Shown here in pieces: positions 1 through 7,541 of a stretch of 27,573 nt of DNA. The notes under the pieces were generated by a model. The model had not been told where the DNA came from, did no database searches, and saw only the letters and a list, made by a program, of their open reading frames with translations. The first letter of the stretch is position 1. Each line of letters begins with the position of its first letter. Made by a program: the position numbers and the translations under genes. This DNA is from Desulfuromonadales bacterium (GTDB lineage: Bacteria; Desulfobacterota; Desulfuromonadia; Desulfuromonadales; BM103), in contig JAOUDB010000006.1 of the NCBI GenBank assembly GCA_029859485.1, forward strand, positions 1-27,573, written 5' to 3'.

Positions 1-785
1 TTTATCTGACCTCTGCAAACAAATCGGTCGGCTTTTTCGCCACCCTGATCTGCTGGGTCGGCTTTATCGCCAATACCGGCGCGATCGGTATGCGTTGGGT
101 CGAAGCCTACGCGATGGGTTATGAGCAGGCACCACTCTCTAATCTGTACGAGTCGGTCGTCTTCTTCTCCTGGTCGATTCTGCTGATTTACCTGATCTTT
201 GATCTTAAATACAAGCAGCGCGCGATCGGCGCCTTTGTTATCCCCTTTGCTTTTGGCGGTATGATCTGGGCGCAGTGGAGCCTTGACGCGACCATCGCTC
301 CCCTGGTTCCTGCCCTGCAGAGCAACTGGCTGACTTACCACGTCATCACCTGCTTTATCGGCTATGCGGCCTTTGCGCTGGCCTGTGGTGTGTCAATTAT
401 GTATTTGATCAAGATCGGCAAAGAGGAAAAGGCGGCTGAAGAATCCCCGATCGGTGGCTTGCTCGGTATGTTCCCCAGTACCAAGATCCTGGACGATCTG
501 AACTACAAAGCGATCATGATCGGTTTCCCGATGCTGACCCTCGGTATCATCACCGGCGCTGCCTGGGCCAACTACGCCTGGGGCACTTACTGGAGCTGGG
601 ACCCGAAAGAGACCTGGAGCCTGATCGTCTGGTTTATCTACGCCGCCTTTCTGCATGCACGCTTTACCCGTGGCTGGGTGGGCCGGAGAGTTGCCTGGCT
701 GTCGATCTTCGGCTTTGCAGCCACTATCTTCTGTTACCTCGGTGTGAACCTGGTGCTTTCTGGTTTGCATTCCTACGGCGGGTAG
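1..785 (+). CDS. ccsB: Cytochrome c biogenesis protein CcsB/CcsA (ResC-like), C-terminal part
   Basis: This is an integral membrane component of system II cytochrome c maturation, which moves heme across the inner membrane and presents it to apocytochromes. The reading frame is open from base 3 with no start in the window, so the N-terminus lies off the left edge. Several hydrophobic segments are visible. The family's heme-binding tryptophan-rich WWD signature appears as WGTYWSWDPKETWS (about bases 579-620), followed by a histidine-containing FLHARF segment. The protein ends GLHSYGG, typical of the family's last periplasmic segment. The neighbours are a TlpA/ResA thioredoxin and CcdA, which supply the reductant that keeps heme-binding cysteines reduced, so the context supports the call. 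The visible 260 residues match the C-terminal CcsA domain. I am confident of the family. Whether the full protein is CcsB alone or a larger fusion cannot be seen. Confidence 0.93.
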   Translation, partial: YLTSANKSVGFFATLICWVGFIANTGAIGMRWVEAYAMGYEQAPLSNLYESVVFFSWSILLIYLIFDLKYKQRAIGAFVIPFAFGGMIWAQWSLDATIAPLVPALQSNWLTYHVITCFIGYAAFALACGVSIMYLIKIGKEEKAAEESPIGGLLGMFPSTKILDDLNYKAIMIGFPMLTLGIITGAAWANYAWGTYWSWDPKETWSLIVWFIYAAFLHARFTRGWVGRRVAWLSIFGFAATIFCYLGVNLVLSGLHSYGG

Positions 786-797
786 TGGCACTGTTAA

Positions 798-825
798 GGG
801 CCTGTCCCCGAGCGGGGCCTGTCCC
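798..825 (+). repeat. Tandem 11-bp repeat forming a GC hairpin after ccsB
   Basis: The 11-mer GGGCCTGTCCC occurs twice, at 798-808 and 815-825, separated by six bases. The middle contains CCCC-gag-CGGGG, which can form a short hairpin 20 bp after the ccsB stop. No T-tract follows, so it is not an obvious intrinsic terminator. It may be a small dispersed intergenic repeat or a weak pause site. The function is unknown. Confidence 0.5.
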
Positions 826-861
826 TAGCCAGCACAAGGAACGTTCTCAGAATGAGGTTTT

Positions 862-963
862 ATGAAAAAAGAAGTCGTTTTACCTTTCGGAGTACGGGCT
901 GTGCTTTTGAATACTGAGCCCCCTATTGTTGCTGTCAGAACTAGAAGGATTCCTCATGCGTAA
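862..963 (+). CDS. Possible 33-residue small ORF overlapping the tlpA start
   Basis: An ATG at 862, preceded by TGAGG at a 5-base spacing, opens a 33-codon frame (MKKEVVLPFG at the start, RRIPHA at the end). It stops at TAA 961-963, just inside the following gene, whose ATG is at 956. The overlap of start and stop would allow translational coupling to the thioredoxin gene. The product has no signal peptide or membrane segment and I recognise no family. It could be a leader ORF or a chance frame. Comparative conservation is the missing evidence. Confidence 0.3.
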   Translation: MKKEVVLPFGVRAVLLNTEPPIVAVRTRRIPHA

Positions 964-1489
964 TTTGGTCCTAGTCGTTGTTATCGTGTTGGTTGGTGCT
1001 TCCGTCTATCTTGTGTCTTCAAGCAGTTCACGGCCCCCCAGTGAATGGGTCAAATCGGTTGCTGTCGGTGATCTTGCCCCAGATTTCCAGCTCGAAGATA
1101 CAAAAGGTAACAAGGTCTCTTTGTCGGATTTGCGGGGCAAAGTTGTCCTGGTCAATTTCTGGGCGACCTGGTGTCCGCCATGCATAGAAGAGATGCCTTC
1201 AATGGAGAGACTCAACGAAGCCATTGCCGGTGATGACTTTGTCATGCTGGCGATCAATACAGAAGAAAATGGTCCTGGTATCGTTCCTGCTTTCCTGGAA
1301 AAGACCCCCTACACCTTTCCCATCCTTTATGACAACAAAGGTGTCGTGCAGAAACGTTATGGAGTGTTCAAGTTTCCTGAGTCTTTTATTGTTAACAAAA
1401 ATGGGACCGTTGCAGAGAAAATCATTGGTCCACTTGACTGGTCGAGTCTTAAAACGATCACCTACTTCAAAAGCCTTATCAAAGGATAA
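956..1489 (+). CDS. TlpA/ResA-family membrane-anchored thiol-disulfide oxidoreductase
   Basis: The product is a periplasmic thioredoxin-fold protein that probably reduces apocytochrome heme-binding cysteines during system II maturation. I chose ATG 956 because AGAAGGA (943-949) sits six bases upstream; a longer frame from TTG 926 lacks such a site. The 177-residue product begins with an uncleaved signal anchor (RNLVLVVVIVLVGASVYLV) and then carries an AhpC/TSA-Redoxin domain. The active site is WATWCPPC (CxxC with the ResA/TlpA-type prolines), and the cis-proline loop appears as KFPESFIV. It lies between ccsB and ccdA: CcdA starts six bases after its stop and would pass electrons from cytoplasmic thioredoxin to this protein. 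The general family is certain. The exact client (cytochromes or another thiol protein) is inferred from the neighbours. Confidence 0.92.
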   Translation: MRNLVLVVVIVLVGASVYLVSSSSSRPPSEWVKSVAVGDLAPDFQLEDTKGNKVSLSDLRGKVVLVNFWATWCPPCIEEMPSMERLNEAIAGDDFVMLAINTEENGPGIVPAFLEKTPYTFPILYDNKGVVQKRYGVFKFPESFIVNKNGTVAEKIIGPLDWSSLKTITYFKSLIKG

Positions 1490-1494
1490 CAACA

Positions 1495-2244
1495 TTGCTA
1501 CAGCAAACAGCTGATATCACCTATTGGATTGCGTTTACCGCCGGGATTTTATCGTTTGCCTCGCCCTGCGTGTTACCTTTGATCCCCTCGTACCTGACCT
1601 ACATCACCGGGCTGTCTTTCAGCCAACTTGATGATGAACATCCGGATGCCAAGGTTCGCCTGACGGTTCTGCTGCACACCTTGTGTTTCATCCTCGGTTT
1701 TTCCGCCGTATTTATTCTGCTTGGCGCCATTGCAGGTATCGCTTCCAGTAGCATCCAGATCTACCTGCGCGAGGGACTGGGCTGGGTTGAAAAGATAGGC
1801 GGGCTCTTGATCTTCCTGTTTGGAGTTCATATGACCGGGTTGTTCCATTTTAGTGCCCTCCTCGGCGAAAAAAGGGTTCACCTGCATAAGAGACCGAGTG
1901 GTTTTGCCGGAACTTGTTTGGTTGGTGTCGCTTTTGCGGCTGGCTGGACGCCCTGCATCGGCCCGATTCTCGCGTCAATTCTGGTGGTGGCCGCATCTTC
2001 CGGTCAGGTCGGCGAAGGGGTCGGCTTGCTAGCGGTCTATTCTCTGGGGCTGGGTCTTCCTTTCTTGCTGTCGGGCCTTCTGTTTCACCAATTTCTGTCA
2101 GCTTTCAAGCGCTTCCGTAAGCACATTCGCCTCATTGAAATCGGTACCGGTGTTATGCTGATGGTGGTTGGTGTCATGCTCATGTTTAGTCTGCTCGGGC
2201 CGGTCACTATGTTTTTGTACCAGTGGGTTCCTGTCAGAGGATAA
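1495..2244 (+). CDS. ccdA: CcdA/DsbD-type transmembrane electron transfer protein
   Basis: CcdA carries reducing equivalents from cytoplasmic thioredoxin across the inner membrane to periplasmic thioredoxin-like proteins such as the TlpA/ResA protein encoded just upstream. The 249-residue product has about six hydrophobic helices. It carries the two family cysteine motifs: ASPCVLPLIPSYL near residue 30 and GWTPCIGPILAS near residue 150. Translation probably starts at TTG 1495, served by AAAGGA (1481-1486), which overlaps the preceding stop region, so the two genes are tightly coupled. It is slightly longer than the minimal 220-residue CcdA, with an extended cytoplasmic loop around residues 50-60. 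A weak 73-bp gap separates it from dsbB. Confidence in the family is high. Confidence 0.93.
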   Translation: MLQQTADITYWIAFTAGILSFASPCVLPLIPSYLTYITGLSFSQLDDEHPDAKVRLTVLLHTLCFILGFSAVFILLGAIAGIASSSIQIYLREGLGWVEKIGGLLIFLFGVHMTGLFHFSALLGEKRVHLHKRPSGFAGTCLVGVAFAAGWTPCIGPILASILVVAASSGQVGEGVGLLAVYSLGLGLPFLLSGLLFHQFLSAFKRFRKHIRLIEIGTGVMLMVVGVMLMFSLLGPVTMFLYQWVPVRG

Positions 2245-2317
2245 TGTCCTTATGCTGCGTAGACCATTCCCCCGATCTTTATGTTCACTCTCTCCCTGAT
2301 TTTGGAGGATTTTAAAT

Positions 2318-2758
2318 ATGTCTCAAATTGATCAAGCGGACAAGACGAACTGGACGCTGCTATTCCTGGGCTGGCTTTTAGTCAGTGTATCGACCACTAT
2401 AAGTCTCTTTTTCAGCTCTGTTCTGGAGTATGAACCCTGTGTCCTGTGCTGGTATCAGAGGATATGTTTGTTTCCGATGATCTTCATTTTAGCAGCAGGT
2501 CTTTTTCCCTCTTTTGATAAAAGCGTCATTAAATATGCGCTCCCTCTTTCGATAACGGGCGGGTTGACGGCCTTTTATCACACATTACTCTATGCCGGAA
2601 TCATTCCGGAGAATATCCAGCCCTGCTCAAAGGGCGTTTCATGTACAGAAAAGTATATTGAGCTGTTTGGCTTTGTCTCAATTCCGATGCTCTCTTTTCT
2701 CGCATTTTCTACATTAGTCGCACTTTTGATTTTTCTTAAAAGGAGAACTTCCAAATGA
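2318..2758 (+). CDS. dsbB: DsbB/BdbC-family disulfide bond formation protein
   Basis: DsbB reoxidises a DsbA partner and passes the electrons to membrane quinone. The 146-residue product has four predicted transmembrane helices. The first catalytic pair is in YEPCVLCWYQR, the hallmark CxLCxxQR sequence of the family. The second periplasmic pair is in QPCSKGVSC. The start ATG is preceded by TGGAGG nine bases upstream. Its last codons overlap the next gene by four bases (ATGA), and that gene encodes a DsbA-like protein, so the two form the usual oxidant pair. The short length and the CSKGVSC spacing resemble BdbC of Gram-positive bacteria and deltaproteobacteria more than E. coli DsbB. The call is secure at family level. 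Confidence 0.93.
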   Translation: MSQIDQADKTNWTLLFLGWLLVSVSTTISLFFSSVLEYEPCVLCWYQRICLFPMIFILAAGLFPSFDKSVIKYALPLSITGGLTAFYHTLLYAGIIPENIQPCSKGVSCTEKYIELFGFVSIPMLSFLAFSTLVALLIFLKRRTSK

Positions 2759-3414
2759 AATACGTACTCGTTGGGCTTACATGTGTCCTTTTGGTTTTAG
2801 CCTTTATCGGAGGCAGTTCCTATTATAAGGGCCAGCAGGCTGAAAAGTTTGGTTTTCTAGCCCAGAAAAACGCCGAACTTTTCGTTAGGGACCATTCTCC
2901 AACACTTGGCAGCGATGATGCGAAAGTCTTTATCGTTGAGTTTATGGACCCTGCCTGTGAAACCTGTGCCGCCTTTGAACCCTTTATTAAGCAGGCAATG
3001 GCTGCCAATCCCGGCAAAATCAAATTGGTGCTGCGCTACGCCCCGTTCCATGATGGAGCCGATAATTTTGTCAAGATTCTTGAAGCCGCCAGATTGCAGG
3101 GGAAATACTGGGAAACCTTAGAGCTTATGTTTAAAACACAGCATATCTGGGCCAGCCACCATAACTATCAGCCGGAAAGATTATGGGAAGTTCTTCCTCG
3201 AGCAGGCTTGGATATCGAACGGATCAAAAAAGATATGCATTCCCCAGCTATTGCAAAAATCATTGAACAGGACATGGCTGATGTAAAAACCTTGAATGTG
3301 CAAAAAACTCCGGGGTATTTTGTCAATGGCAGGCCTCTGCAGCAGTTTGGCTATAAACAATTAGCACAATTGATTCAATCGGAACTTGACGCACAATATC
3401 CGACCAAGCGTTGA
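2755..3414 (+). CDS. DsbA/BdbD-like membrane-anchored thiol-disulfide oxidoreductase
   Basis: The 219-residue product starts with one hydrophobic segment (residues 4-20) that could be a signal anchor. A DsbA-type thioredoxin domain follows. The active site is CETC (residues 68-71, in FMDPACETCAAF), and a cis-proline loop is seen as KTPGYFVNG near residue 185. Proteins of this type introduce disulfides into exported proteins and are recharged by DsbB, here encoded with a four-base overlap. The central helical insertion between CETC and the cis-proline is typical of DsbA and BdbD. No further gene follows for 480 bp, so this is probably the last gene of the unit. Whether it acts as an oxidase or an isomerase is not decided by sequence; the DsbB partner favours oxidase. 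Confidence 0.9.
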   Translation: MKYVLVGLTCVLLVLAFIGGSSYYKGQQAEKFGFLAQKNAELFVRDHSPTLGSDDAKVFIVEFMDPACETCAAFEPFIKQAMAANPGKIKLVLRYAPFHDGADNFVKILEAARLQGKYWETLELMFKTQHIWASHHNYQPERLWEVLPRAGLDIERIKKDMHSPAIAKIIEQDMADVKTLNVQKTPGYFVNGRPLQQFGYKQLAQLIQSELDAQYPTKR

Positions 3415-3497
3415 GCTAAGAACGTGGGGGGCGTAGTTGCTATGTTGACCCGCATCGACGTGAGTTCAAATACCCCTTGGGGCGCTAAGAGGTTAAA

Positions 3498-3527
3498 GGG
3501 TCATCTTCTGTAATGAGAAGGTGACCC
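3498..3527 (+). terminator. Hairpin downstream of the dsbBA unit
   Basis: The arms 3498-3509 and 3516-3527 pair over 12 bp with one G-U pair and enclose a six-base loop. The hairpin lies 83 bases after the dsbA-like stop and is followed by TGTTCAGTTT, which is only moderately T-rich. It may end the ccsB-dsbA transcript or protect its 3' end. Confidence 0.45.
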
Positions 3528-3684
3528 TGTTCAGTTTAATGGGTGTGATATTGTCATGAGGTCTAGAGTGCTACCGGAAATGTCCCACGAACTGTTCCCG
3601 CAAATAGAGAAAGTCTGCTTGTACAACTATGACACCGGTATGAAGCCAAATGGACGTCGGTTGCAGATAACACTGGCATGAAAA

Positions 3685-3724
3685 GTTAAAAAAACTGCCG
3701 TCAATGTCCTTCACTGACGGCGGT
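3685..3724 (-). terminator. Intrinsic terminator, strongest on the minus strand
   Basis: The arms 3694-3703 and 3715-3724 form a 10-bp stem with one wobble pair and an 11-base loop. Read on the minus strand, the stem is followed at once by seven Ts (3687-3693 on the plus strand are A), a textbook intrinsic terminator. On the plus strand it is followed by TATTTGTTTG, which is weaker. No recognised minus-strand gene ends nearby; the Lrp gene stops 445 bases upstream. Confidence 0.65.
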
Positions 3725-3896
3725 ATTTGTTTGTCTCTTGAAAGGTAAAGCGAATATAACTTTTTGACGTCGTTTATTGATTGAGCTACATTGCTTGAGA
3801 CTTTAGCAGAAGCATCTCCTCTGACTTGAACAATATGCTGACTCTTCTCCTGAAAAGGTGAGGAAAAGCCACAGAATATAGAATGGACTCTCAATC

Positions 3897-4121
3897 GTGT
3901 TACTCGTAATTTTCTCCGCACCTATATGCTTGCTCAGCTTTTACCTGGCCTTTCTCTGCTACCGCAAGTCCCTTTATCCTCATACCATTGCTTTGACTAT
4001 GCTTGCAGTCTTTATGCTGTTGCTTACCTTGGGGATACTTGCTGCAGGCTTCCTTGCCGGCAAAACAATCAATGATGAAATTGCCTTTTATTATTCGTCC
4101 GTACTTTCCCACCTTTCATGA
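3897..4121 (+). CDS. Doubtful small two-helix membrane protein
   Basis: A 74-codon frame from GTG 3897 encodes a strongly hydrophobic product with two likely transmembrane helices (about residues 3-21 and 31-53), separated by a basic turn CYRKSLYPH and followed by a short polar tail. The residue distribution looks like a real small membrane protein rather than random translation. However, the start is weak: the only purine-rich sequence (AGGTGAGGAAAAG) lies more than 25 bases upstream. A stop at 3879-3881 limits upstream extension. I recognise no family. It lies convergent with the Lrp regulator. It may be genuine, a decayed fragment or chance. Confidence 0.35.
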   Translation: MLLVIFSAPICLLSFYLAFLCYRKSLYPHTIALTMLAVFMLLLTLGILAAGFLAGKTINDEIAFYYSSVLSHLS

Positions 4122-4168
4122 CTCTGTAGAGGTTATTTACGTGATGATGAACTGAATAAATTCATCAA

Positions 4169-4645
4169 TTATCTCTTCGCGTCCAAAGGCATCTCTGTTT
4201 TCCCCAGCACCGTTCGTAAGGCAAACGACGATTGCACCCGCAGGACTCCAGGCAGGCTGGTCAGCTTGTTGTGGACACGTACGTAATCGGCATTATCCCT
4301 GGTAATAACACGCAGTAGATAGTCAAAGGCCCCCGACATCAGGTAGCATTCCATCACCTCTGCGACTTTGGAGACCTCCGCTTCAAAGGCTGCCAGCTTT
4401 TCGTTTTGTTGACCGTCTAGGCTGACCATGACAAAGACATTGTCCGGCTTGCCGATAGCGCTCTGGTTGATCAGCATGACGTAACGGTCGATGATCCCGC
4501 TCTCTTCGAGAATCTTGACGCGACGCAGGCATGCAGATTCAGACAACCCCACCTCTTCGGCAAGTTGTACGTTTGACAGTCTGCCATTCTTCTGTAACTT
4601 ATTAAGAATAGAACAATCTATGGCGTCTAAATTTATGTTTGGCAC
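4169..4645 (-). CDS. Lrp/AsnC-family transcriptional regulator
   Basis: The 158-residue protein has the standard two-part structure. An N-terminal AsnC-type helix-turn-helix (residues 6-60, with LDAIDCSILNKLQKNGRLS and LSESACLRRVKILEESGII) is followed by the RAM/AsnC effector domain (about residues 70-145, with MSGAFDYLLRV as the ligand-site strand-loop). Such proteins sense amino acids, most often leucine or alanine, and bind DNA as multimers. The gene is transcribed away from ald with 145 bp between the two starts. It is therefore probably the alanine-responsive activator or repressor of ald, like AldR or the Lrp-like regulators of alanine catabolism elsewhere. The direction of control cannot be read from sequence. 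A conserved AT-rich palindrome lies in the shared gap. Confidence 0.93.
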   Translation of the reverse strand: MPNINLDAIDCSILNKLQKNGRLSNVQLAEEVGLSESACLRRVKILEESGIIDRYVMLINQSAIGKPDNVFVMVSLDGQQNEKLAAFEAEVSKVAEVMECYLMSGAFDYLLRVITRDNADYVRVHNKLTSLPGVLRVQSSFALRTVLGKTEMPLDAKR

Positions 4646-4662
4646 AATGTGCTCCCTTAATC

Positions 4663-4702
4663 TAAATATACGAAATTATATTTCAATAAATAGATATATT
4701 GT
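4663..4702. promoter_or_regulatory. AT-rich palindrome between lrp and ald, candidate Lrp operator
   Basis: The shared upstream region contains GAAATTATATTTC (4672-4684), a perfect 5-bp inverted repeat around TAT, inside a 40-bp stretch almost entirely A and T. Lrp/AsnC proteins favour short AT-rich partial palindromes of about 15 bp in the gap to a divergent target gene. The site lies close to the regulator's own start (20-60 bp upstream), so autoregulation is also plausible. This is inference from position and shape. Confidence 0.45.
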
Positions 4703-4790
4703 TGGTAGTTTGCAAGAAAATTTACCGGCGTTGCTGATAAACTTCAGCATATACAGACAAATCAACGAAGCGCTATGAAGGAGTGTCCTT

Positions 4791-5906
4791 ATGATTGTTG
4801 GTGTTCTTAAAGAGATCAAGGTGGCAGAAAACAGGGTGTGCATGACCCCTGCAGGTGTTGAAGTTTTGCGTGAACATGGCCATGAGGTTCTGGTAGAGAC
4901 TCAAGCCGGAGTCTTCAGTGGTTTCAGCGATGCAGATTATGTTAATGCCGGAGCAGCGATCGCGGCGACTGCTGAGGAGGTTTATCTTAGCGCAGAGATG
5001 GTAATGCATGTAAAAGAGCCACAGCCTTCAGAATACGCATTGATTCGTAAAGGTCAGATCGTTTTCACTTATTTCCATTTTGCAGCATCCGAGGAGTTGA
5101 CCCGGGCGATGATTGATAGCGGCGCGGTCTGTATTGCCTACGAGACAATCGTCGGCTCAGATGGCAGCTTACCTCTCTTGACACCTATGAGTGAGGTTGC
5201 CGGACGCATGGCCGCCCAGGAAGCGGCAAAGTATGCCGAACGTACCCAGGGAGGCCGTGGCATCCTGTTGGGTGGTGTCCCTGGTGTCCAACCGGCAACC
5301 GTTCTTGTTCTCGGTGGCGGTACGGTTGGTACCCATGCCGCCCAGATGGCTTGTGGCCTGGGTGCCAAGGTCTACCTGCTTGATACCAGCCTTGATCGTC
5401 TGCGCCATCTCTCTGAAGTGATGCCGAAAAACTGTTTCCCGATTATGTCTTCTCCGGCGACGGTTCGAGAGCTTGTTCAGGAAGCTGATGTGGTTATTGG
5501 CGCAGTCCTCTTGCATGGTGCCAAAGCTCCGAAGCTGGTGACCCGGGAAATGCTTAAAACCATGAAGCCCGGAGCGGTGCTGGTGGATGTGGCGATTGAT
5601 CAGGGCGGATGCTTTGAAACTTCCAAGCCGACCACTCACAGCGAGCCGACCTTTGAAGTTGATGGTATCGTTCATTACTGCGTCGCTAATATGCCCGGGG
5701 CCGTTCCCCTGACATCGACTGTGGCTCTGACCAATGCGACCCTTCCTTACGCCGTAAAGATCGCGGATCAAGGTTGGCAGGAGGTGGCTCGCAACAATTC
5801 GGGCATCAGGGCCGGCCTGAATGTTGTTGCAGGTAAGGTGACCTATGCCGGTGTTGCGGAAGCTTTCCGTATTCAATATACGGACATTGAAGAACTTCTT
5901 AACTAA
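4791..5906 (+). CDS. ald: Alanine dehydrogenase
   Basis: The enzyme converts L-alanine, water and NAD+ to pyruvate, ammonium and NADH, and the reverse. At 371 residues it has the normal family length. Visible signatures are the N-terminal MIVGVLKEIK and AENRVCMTP, a catalytic lysine in VMHVKEPQPSEY (near residue 73), a catalytic histidine in TYFHFAA (near residue 95), and a Rossmann motif VLVLGGGTVGTHAA (residues 170-184). The C-terminal family block HYCVANMPGAVPLTST is also present. GAAGGAG lies about eight bases before ATG 4791. The divergent Lrp gene probably controls it, and an intrinsic terminator lies 25 bases after the stop, so it is likely monocistronic. It links carbon and ammonium metabolism, as does the glnK-amtB unit farther along. 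Confidence 0.97.
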   Translation: MIVGVLKEIKVAENRVCMTPAGVEVLREHGHEVLVETQAGVFSGFSDADYVNAGAAIAATAEEVYLSAEMVMHVKEPQPSEYALIRKGQIVFTYFHFAASEELTRAMIDSGAVCIAYETIVGSDGSLPLLTPMSEVAGRMAAQEAAKYAERTQGGRGILLGGVPGVQPATVLVLGGGTVGTHAAQMACGLGAKVYLLDTSLDRLRHLSEVMPKNCFPIMSSPATVRELVQEADVVIGAVLLHGAKAPKLVTREMLKTMKPGAVLVDVAIDQGGCFETSKPTTHSEPTFEVDGIVHYCVANMPGAVPLTSTVALTNATLPYAVKIADQGWQEVARNNSGIRAGLNVVAGKVTYAGVAEAFRIQYTDIEELLN

Positions 5907-5931
5907 TCAATCAAAGAGAAGATGACATAGA

Positions 5932-5961
5932 GGCTGCTTCCAATCGGAGGCAGCCTTTTTT
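5932..5961 (+). terminator. Intrinsic terminator of ald
   Basis: A 10-bp stem (5932-5941 with 5946-5955, one G-U pair) with the loop AATC is followed directly by six Ts. It lies 25 bases after the ald stop. Confidence 0.9.
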
Positions 5962-6010
5962 GTTTGGATATAACCAAAACCAAAGCAAGGCAAATTCAGG
6001 CTATATTATT

Positions 6011-6130
6011 AACGCATAGACGTGGAGACGCAGAGAGCAAAAGTCAGAGTTGAGCCATTTTAAAAGTTTTAATGGCTTTTCCACTGCACTCTCGTCCAAA
6101 GGCGCCTACTCCTGGTTGCGGCTCTGCGTT
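6011..6130. repeat. Dispersed palindromic intergenic element, copy 1
   Basis: The element starts AACGCATAGACGTGGAGACG and ends CTCTGCGTT, so its ends are imperfect inverted repeats of the AACGCAGAG type. It is about 120 bp, with no coding capacity. A second element of similar size and end sequence lies at 9254-9365. Sequences rich in ACGCAAAGACGC/ACGCAGAGACGC recur between genes in many bacterial genomes; I know this as a general pattern and could not search. The rest of the 353-bp gap holds only the ald terminator and the promoter of the next gene. Confidence 0.55.
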
Positions 6131-6203
6131 GAACCTTGTTTTGTGATATGGAAGCGTTTTTTCTCAGGTTGACGATCGAATCAGAATTGCGCAAGATACT
6201 CCA

Positions 6204-6231
6204 TTGCAATCGGCTTTATGAAAGGTAGAAT
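6204..6231 (+). promoter_or_regulatory. Candidate sigma-70 promoter of the HD-GYP gene
   Basis: TTGCAA (6204-6209) and TAGAAT (6226-6231) are separated by 16 bases, about 30 bases before the start codon. Each hexamer matches four or more consensus positions. Prediction by eye only. Confidence 0.4.
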
Positions 6232-6265
6232 ATAAGCAATTGCTAATTAAGTGTAAGGGATGTTT

Positions 6266-7402
6266 ATGTCCAATATCGTTTTCCGAGAAGACCCGTTGGC
6301 CGAATTGAAAACAGCTTCTACTTACCAGGAGAAGTTGGCCGTTGTTCACGAGGTCCTGAAAAAACGCTGCCCTGGCATCGACCGTATCAGTATTGCTCTC
6401 TATGACATCAAGACACAATCCTTAGCCACTTTTCTGGCTTCACCTTCCACAGGAAGCCCCCTCAGTAATTACGAAGTCATTTTGAAGGAAGGCTCTGTCC
6501 TGTACAAGATTGCTTTGGACGCGACGCCGCGCATTGTCAGTGACTTGAGAGTCTATGAAGATCATGACGCAGCCCATTCCCGCGCTATCGTGGGCCATGG
6601 GTTTGCTTCCAGCTATACTCATCCGATGTACCATAACAAGGAATTGGCCGGTTTTGTTTTCCTGAATTCCTTGCACAACGGCTATTTCCGGGAGCGTGTC
6701 CTGGAGCAGGTTGAAATTATCATTCACCTGATTTCAGAGATGATCCTTAATGATCTTGCCTCAGCCCGAGCTTTGACTGCTGCCATGAGGACATCTGTCA
6801 GTATGGTGCAAAAGCATGATCTTGAAACGGGGACCCATCTTGAGCGTATGTCTCGTTACTCCCGCCTCATAGCACGTTCTTTGGTTAATCTGGGGACCGC
6901 GAACCTGGATGACGAGCAAATTGAGCAAATCGCGCTCTTTTCACCTCTACATGATGTTGGTAAAATAAGCATTCCCGATAGTATCCTGCAAAAAAAGACC
7001 CGTCTGGATTCGGCTGAACGGGGAGTCATGAACAGGCACACCATGGTTGGCCGGCAGATCGTCGATGACCTGATCAGAAATTTTGGTTTTGAAGAGCTGC
7101 CATATATCGATTATCTGAGAGAGATGACCGAGTTGCATCACGAAGCGATGGATGGTAGTGGTTATCCCTATGGCTTACGTGGTGAAGAAATTTCACTGGC
7201 GGCAAGAATCACCTCTGTCAGTGACATCTTTGACGCCCTGACGACACAACGACCCTATAAGCAGCCCTGGTCCAATGAACACGCTTTTGCAATGCTGCAG
7301 CTCCTGTCTATTGACAAGTTGGATAAGGGCTGTGTCAACGCAATGATCGCAGTGTCCTCGGAAGTCACCAAGGTGCAGCAACAGTTTGCCGAGTTGCACT
7401 GA
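6266..7402 (+). CDS. GAF and HD-GYP domain protein, probable cyclic di-GMP phosphodiesterase
   Basis: Of two adjacent ATGs (6260 and 6266), the second has the better spacing from TAAGGG (6254-6259), giving 378 residues. The numbers below count from the first ATG. A GAF-like sensor domain spans about residues 20-160. An HD-GYP domain follows (170-370). Its metal and catalytic signatures are intact: HLERMSRYS (193-201), HDVGKISIPD (231-240), H260, HHEAMDGSGYPYGLRG (293-308) and SDIFDALTTQRPYK. The GYP triad and the paired histidines indicate hydrolysis of cyclic di-GMP (or cGAMP) rather than a plain HD phosphohydrolase. There is no membrane segment or receiver domain, so it is a cytosolic enzyme with an unknown GAF ligand. 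It is a single-gene unit bounded by its own promoter and a shared terminator. Confidence 0.93.
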   Translation: MSNIVFREDPLAELKTASTYQEKLAVVHEVLKKRCPGIDRISIALYDIKTQSLATFLASPSTGSPLSNYEVILKEGSVLYKIALDATPRIVSDLRVYEDHDAAHSRAIVGHGFASSYTHPMYHNKELAGFVFLNSLHNGYFRERVLEQVEIIIHLISEMILNDLASARALTAAMRTSVSMVQKHDLETGTHLERMSRYSRLIARSLVNLGTANLDDEQIEQIALFSPLHDVGKISIPDSILQKKTRLDSAERGVMNRHTMVGRQIVDDLIRNFGFEELPYIDYLREMTELHHEAMDGSGYPYGLRGEEISLAARITSVSDIFDALTTQRPYKQPWSNEHAFAMLQLLSIDKLDKGCVNAMIAVSSEVTKVQQQFAELH

Positions 7403-7479
7403 TTGTTGCCGGCGGGTGAAGGGATAGATTCTAAATATTGACAATTCTGCCATGAAATAGAATCTGGACGTTTTGAGAC

Positions 7480-7517
7480 AAAAAAAGACCTGCTTCATTT
7501 CGAAGCAGGCCTTTTAT
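7480..7517. terminator. Bidirectional intrinsic terminator between convergent genes
   Basis: CCTGCTTC (7489-7496) pairs with GAAGCAGG (7502-7509) around a five-base loop. Plus-strand transcripts meet TTTTATT after the stem. Minus-strand transcripts meet a run of Ts (six As at 7481-7486 on the plus strand, plus more before), which is stronger. It separates the HD-GYP gene from the PEGA lipoprotein gene. Confidence 0.85.
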
Positions 7518-7541
7518 TAATTGGATTGGTGTTGCTCCTGG

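Larger units (their letters stand above)
3415..3896. other. Intergenic region with two hairpins
   Basis: About 480 bp separate the dsbA-like gene from the next plausible frame. It holds a hairpin at 3498-3527 and a terminator-like hairpin at 3685-3724 (listed separately). A minus-strand frame of 116 codons crosses both the second hairpin and its T-tract, has no convincing ribosome binding site and resembles no family, so I do not call it. No tRNA or transposon end was recognised. Confidence 0.5.

Noticed and set aside
3430..3500. tRNA-like GAGTTCAAAT segment
   Set aside because: The TTCAA box alone is present; no acceptor stem, D-arm or anticodon arm can be drawn.
3571..3921. 116-codon minus-strand frame
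   Set aside because: It runs through a strong minus-strand intrinsic terminator with seven Ts, has no convincing start signal and resembles no family.
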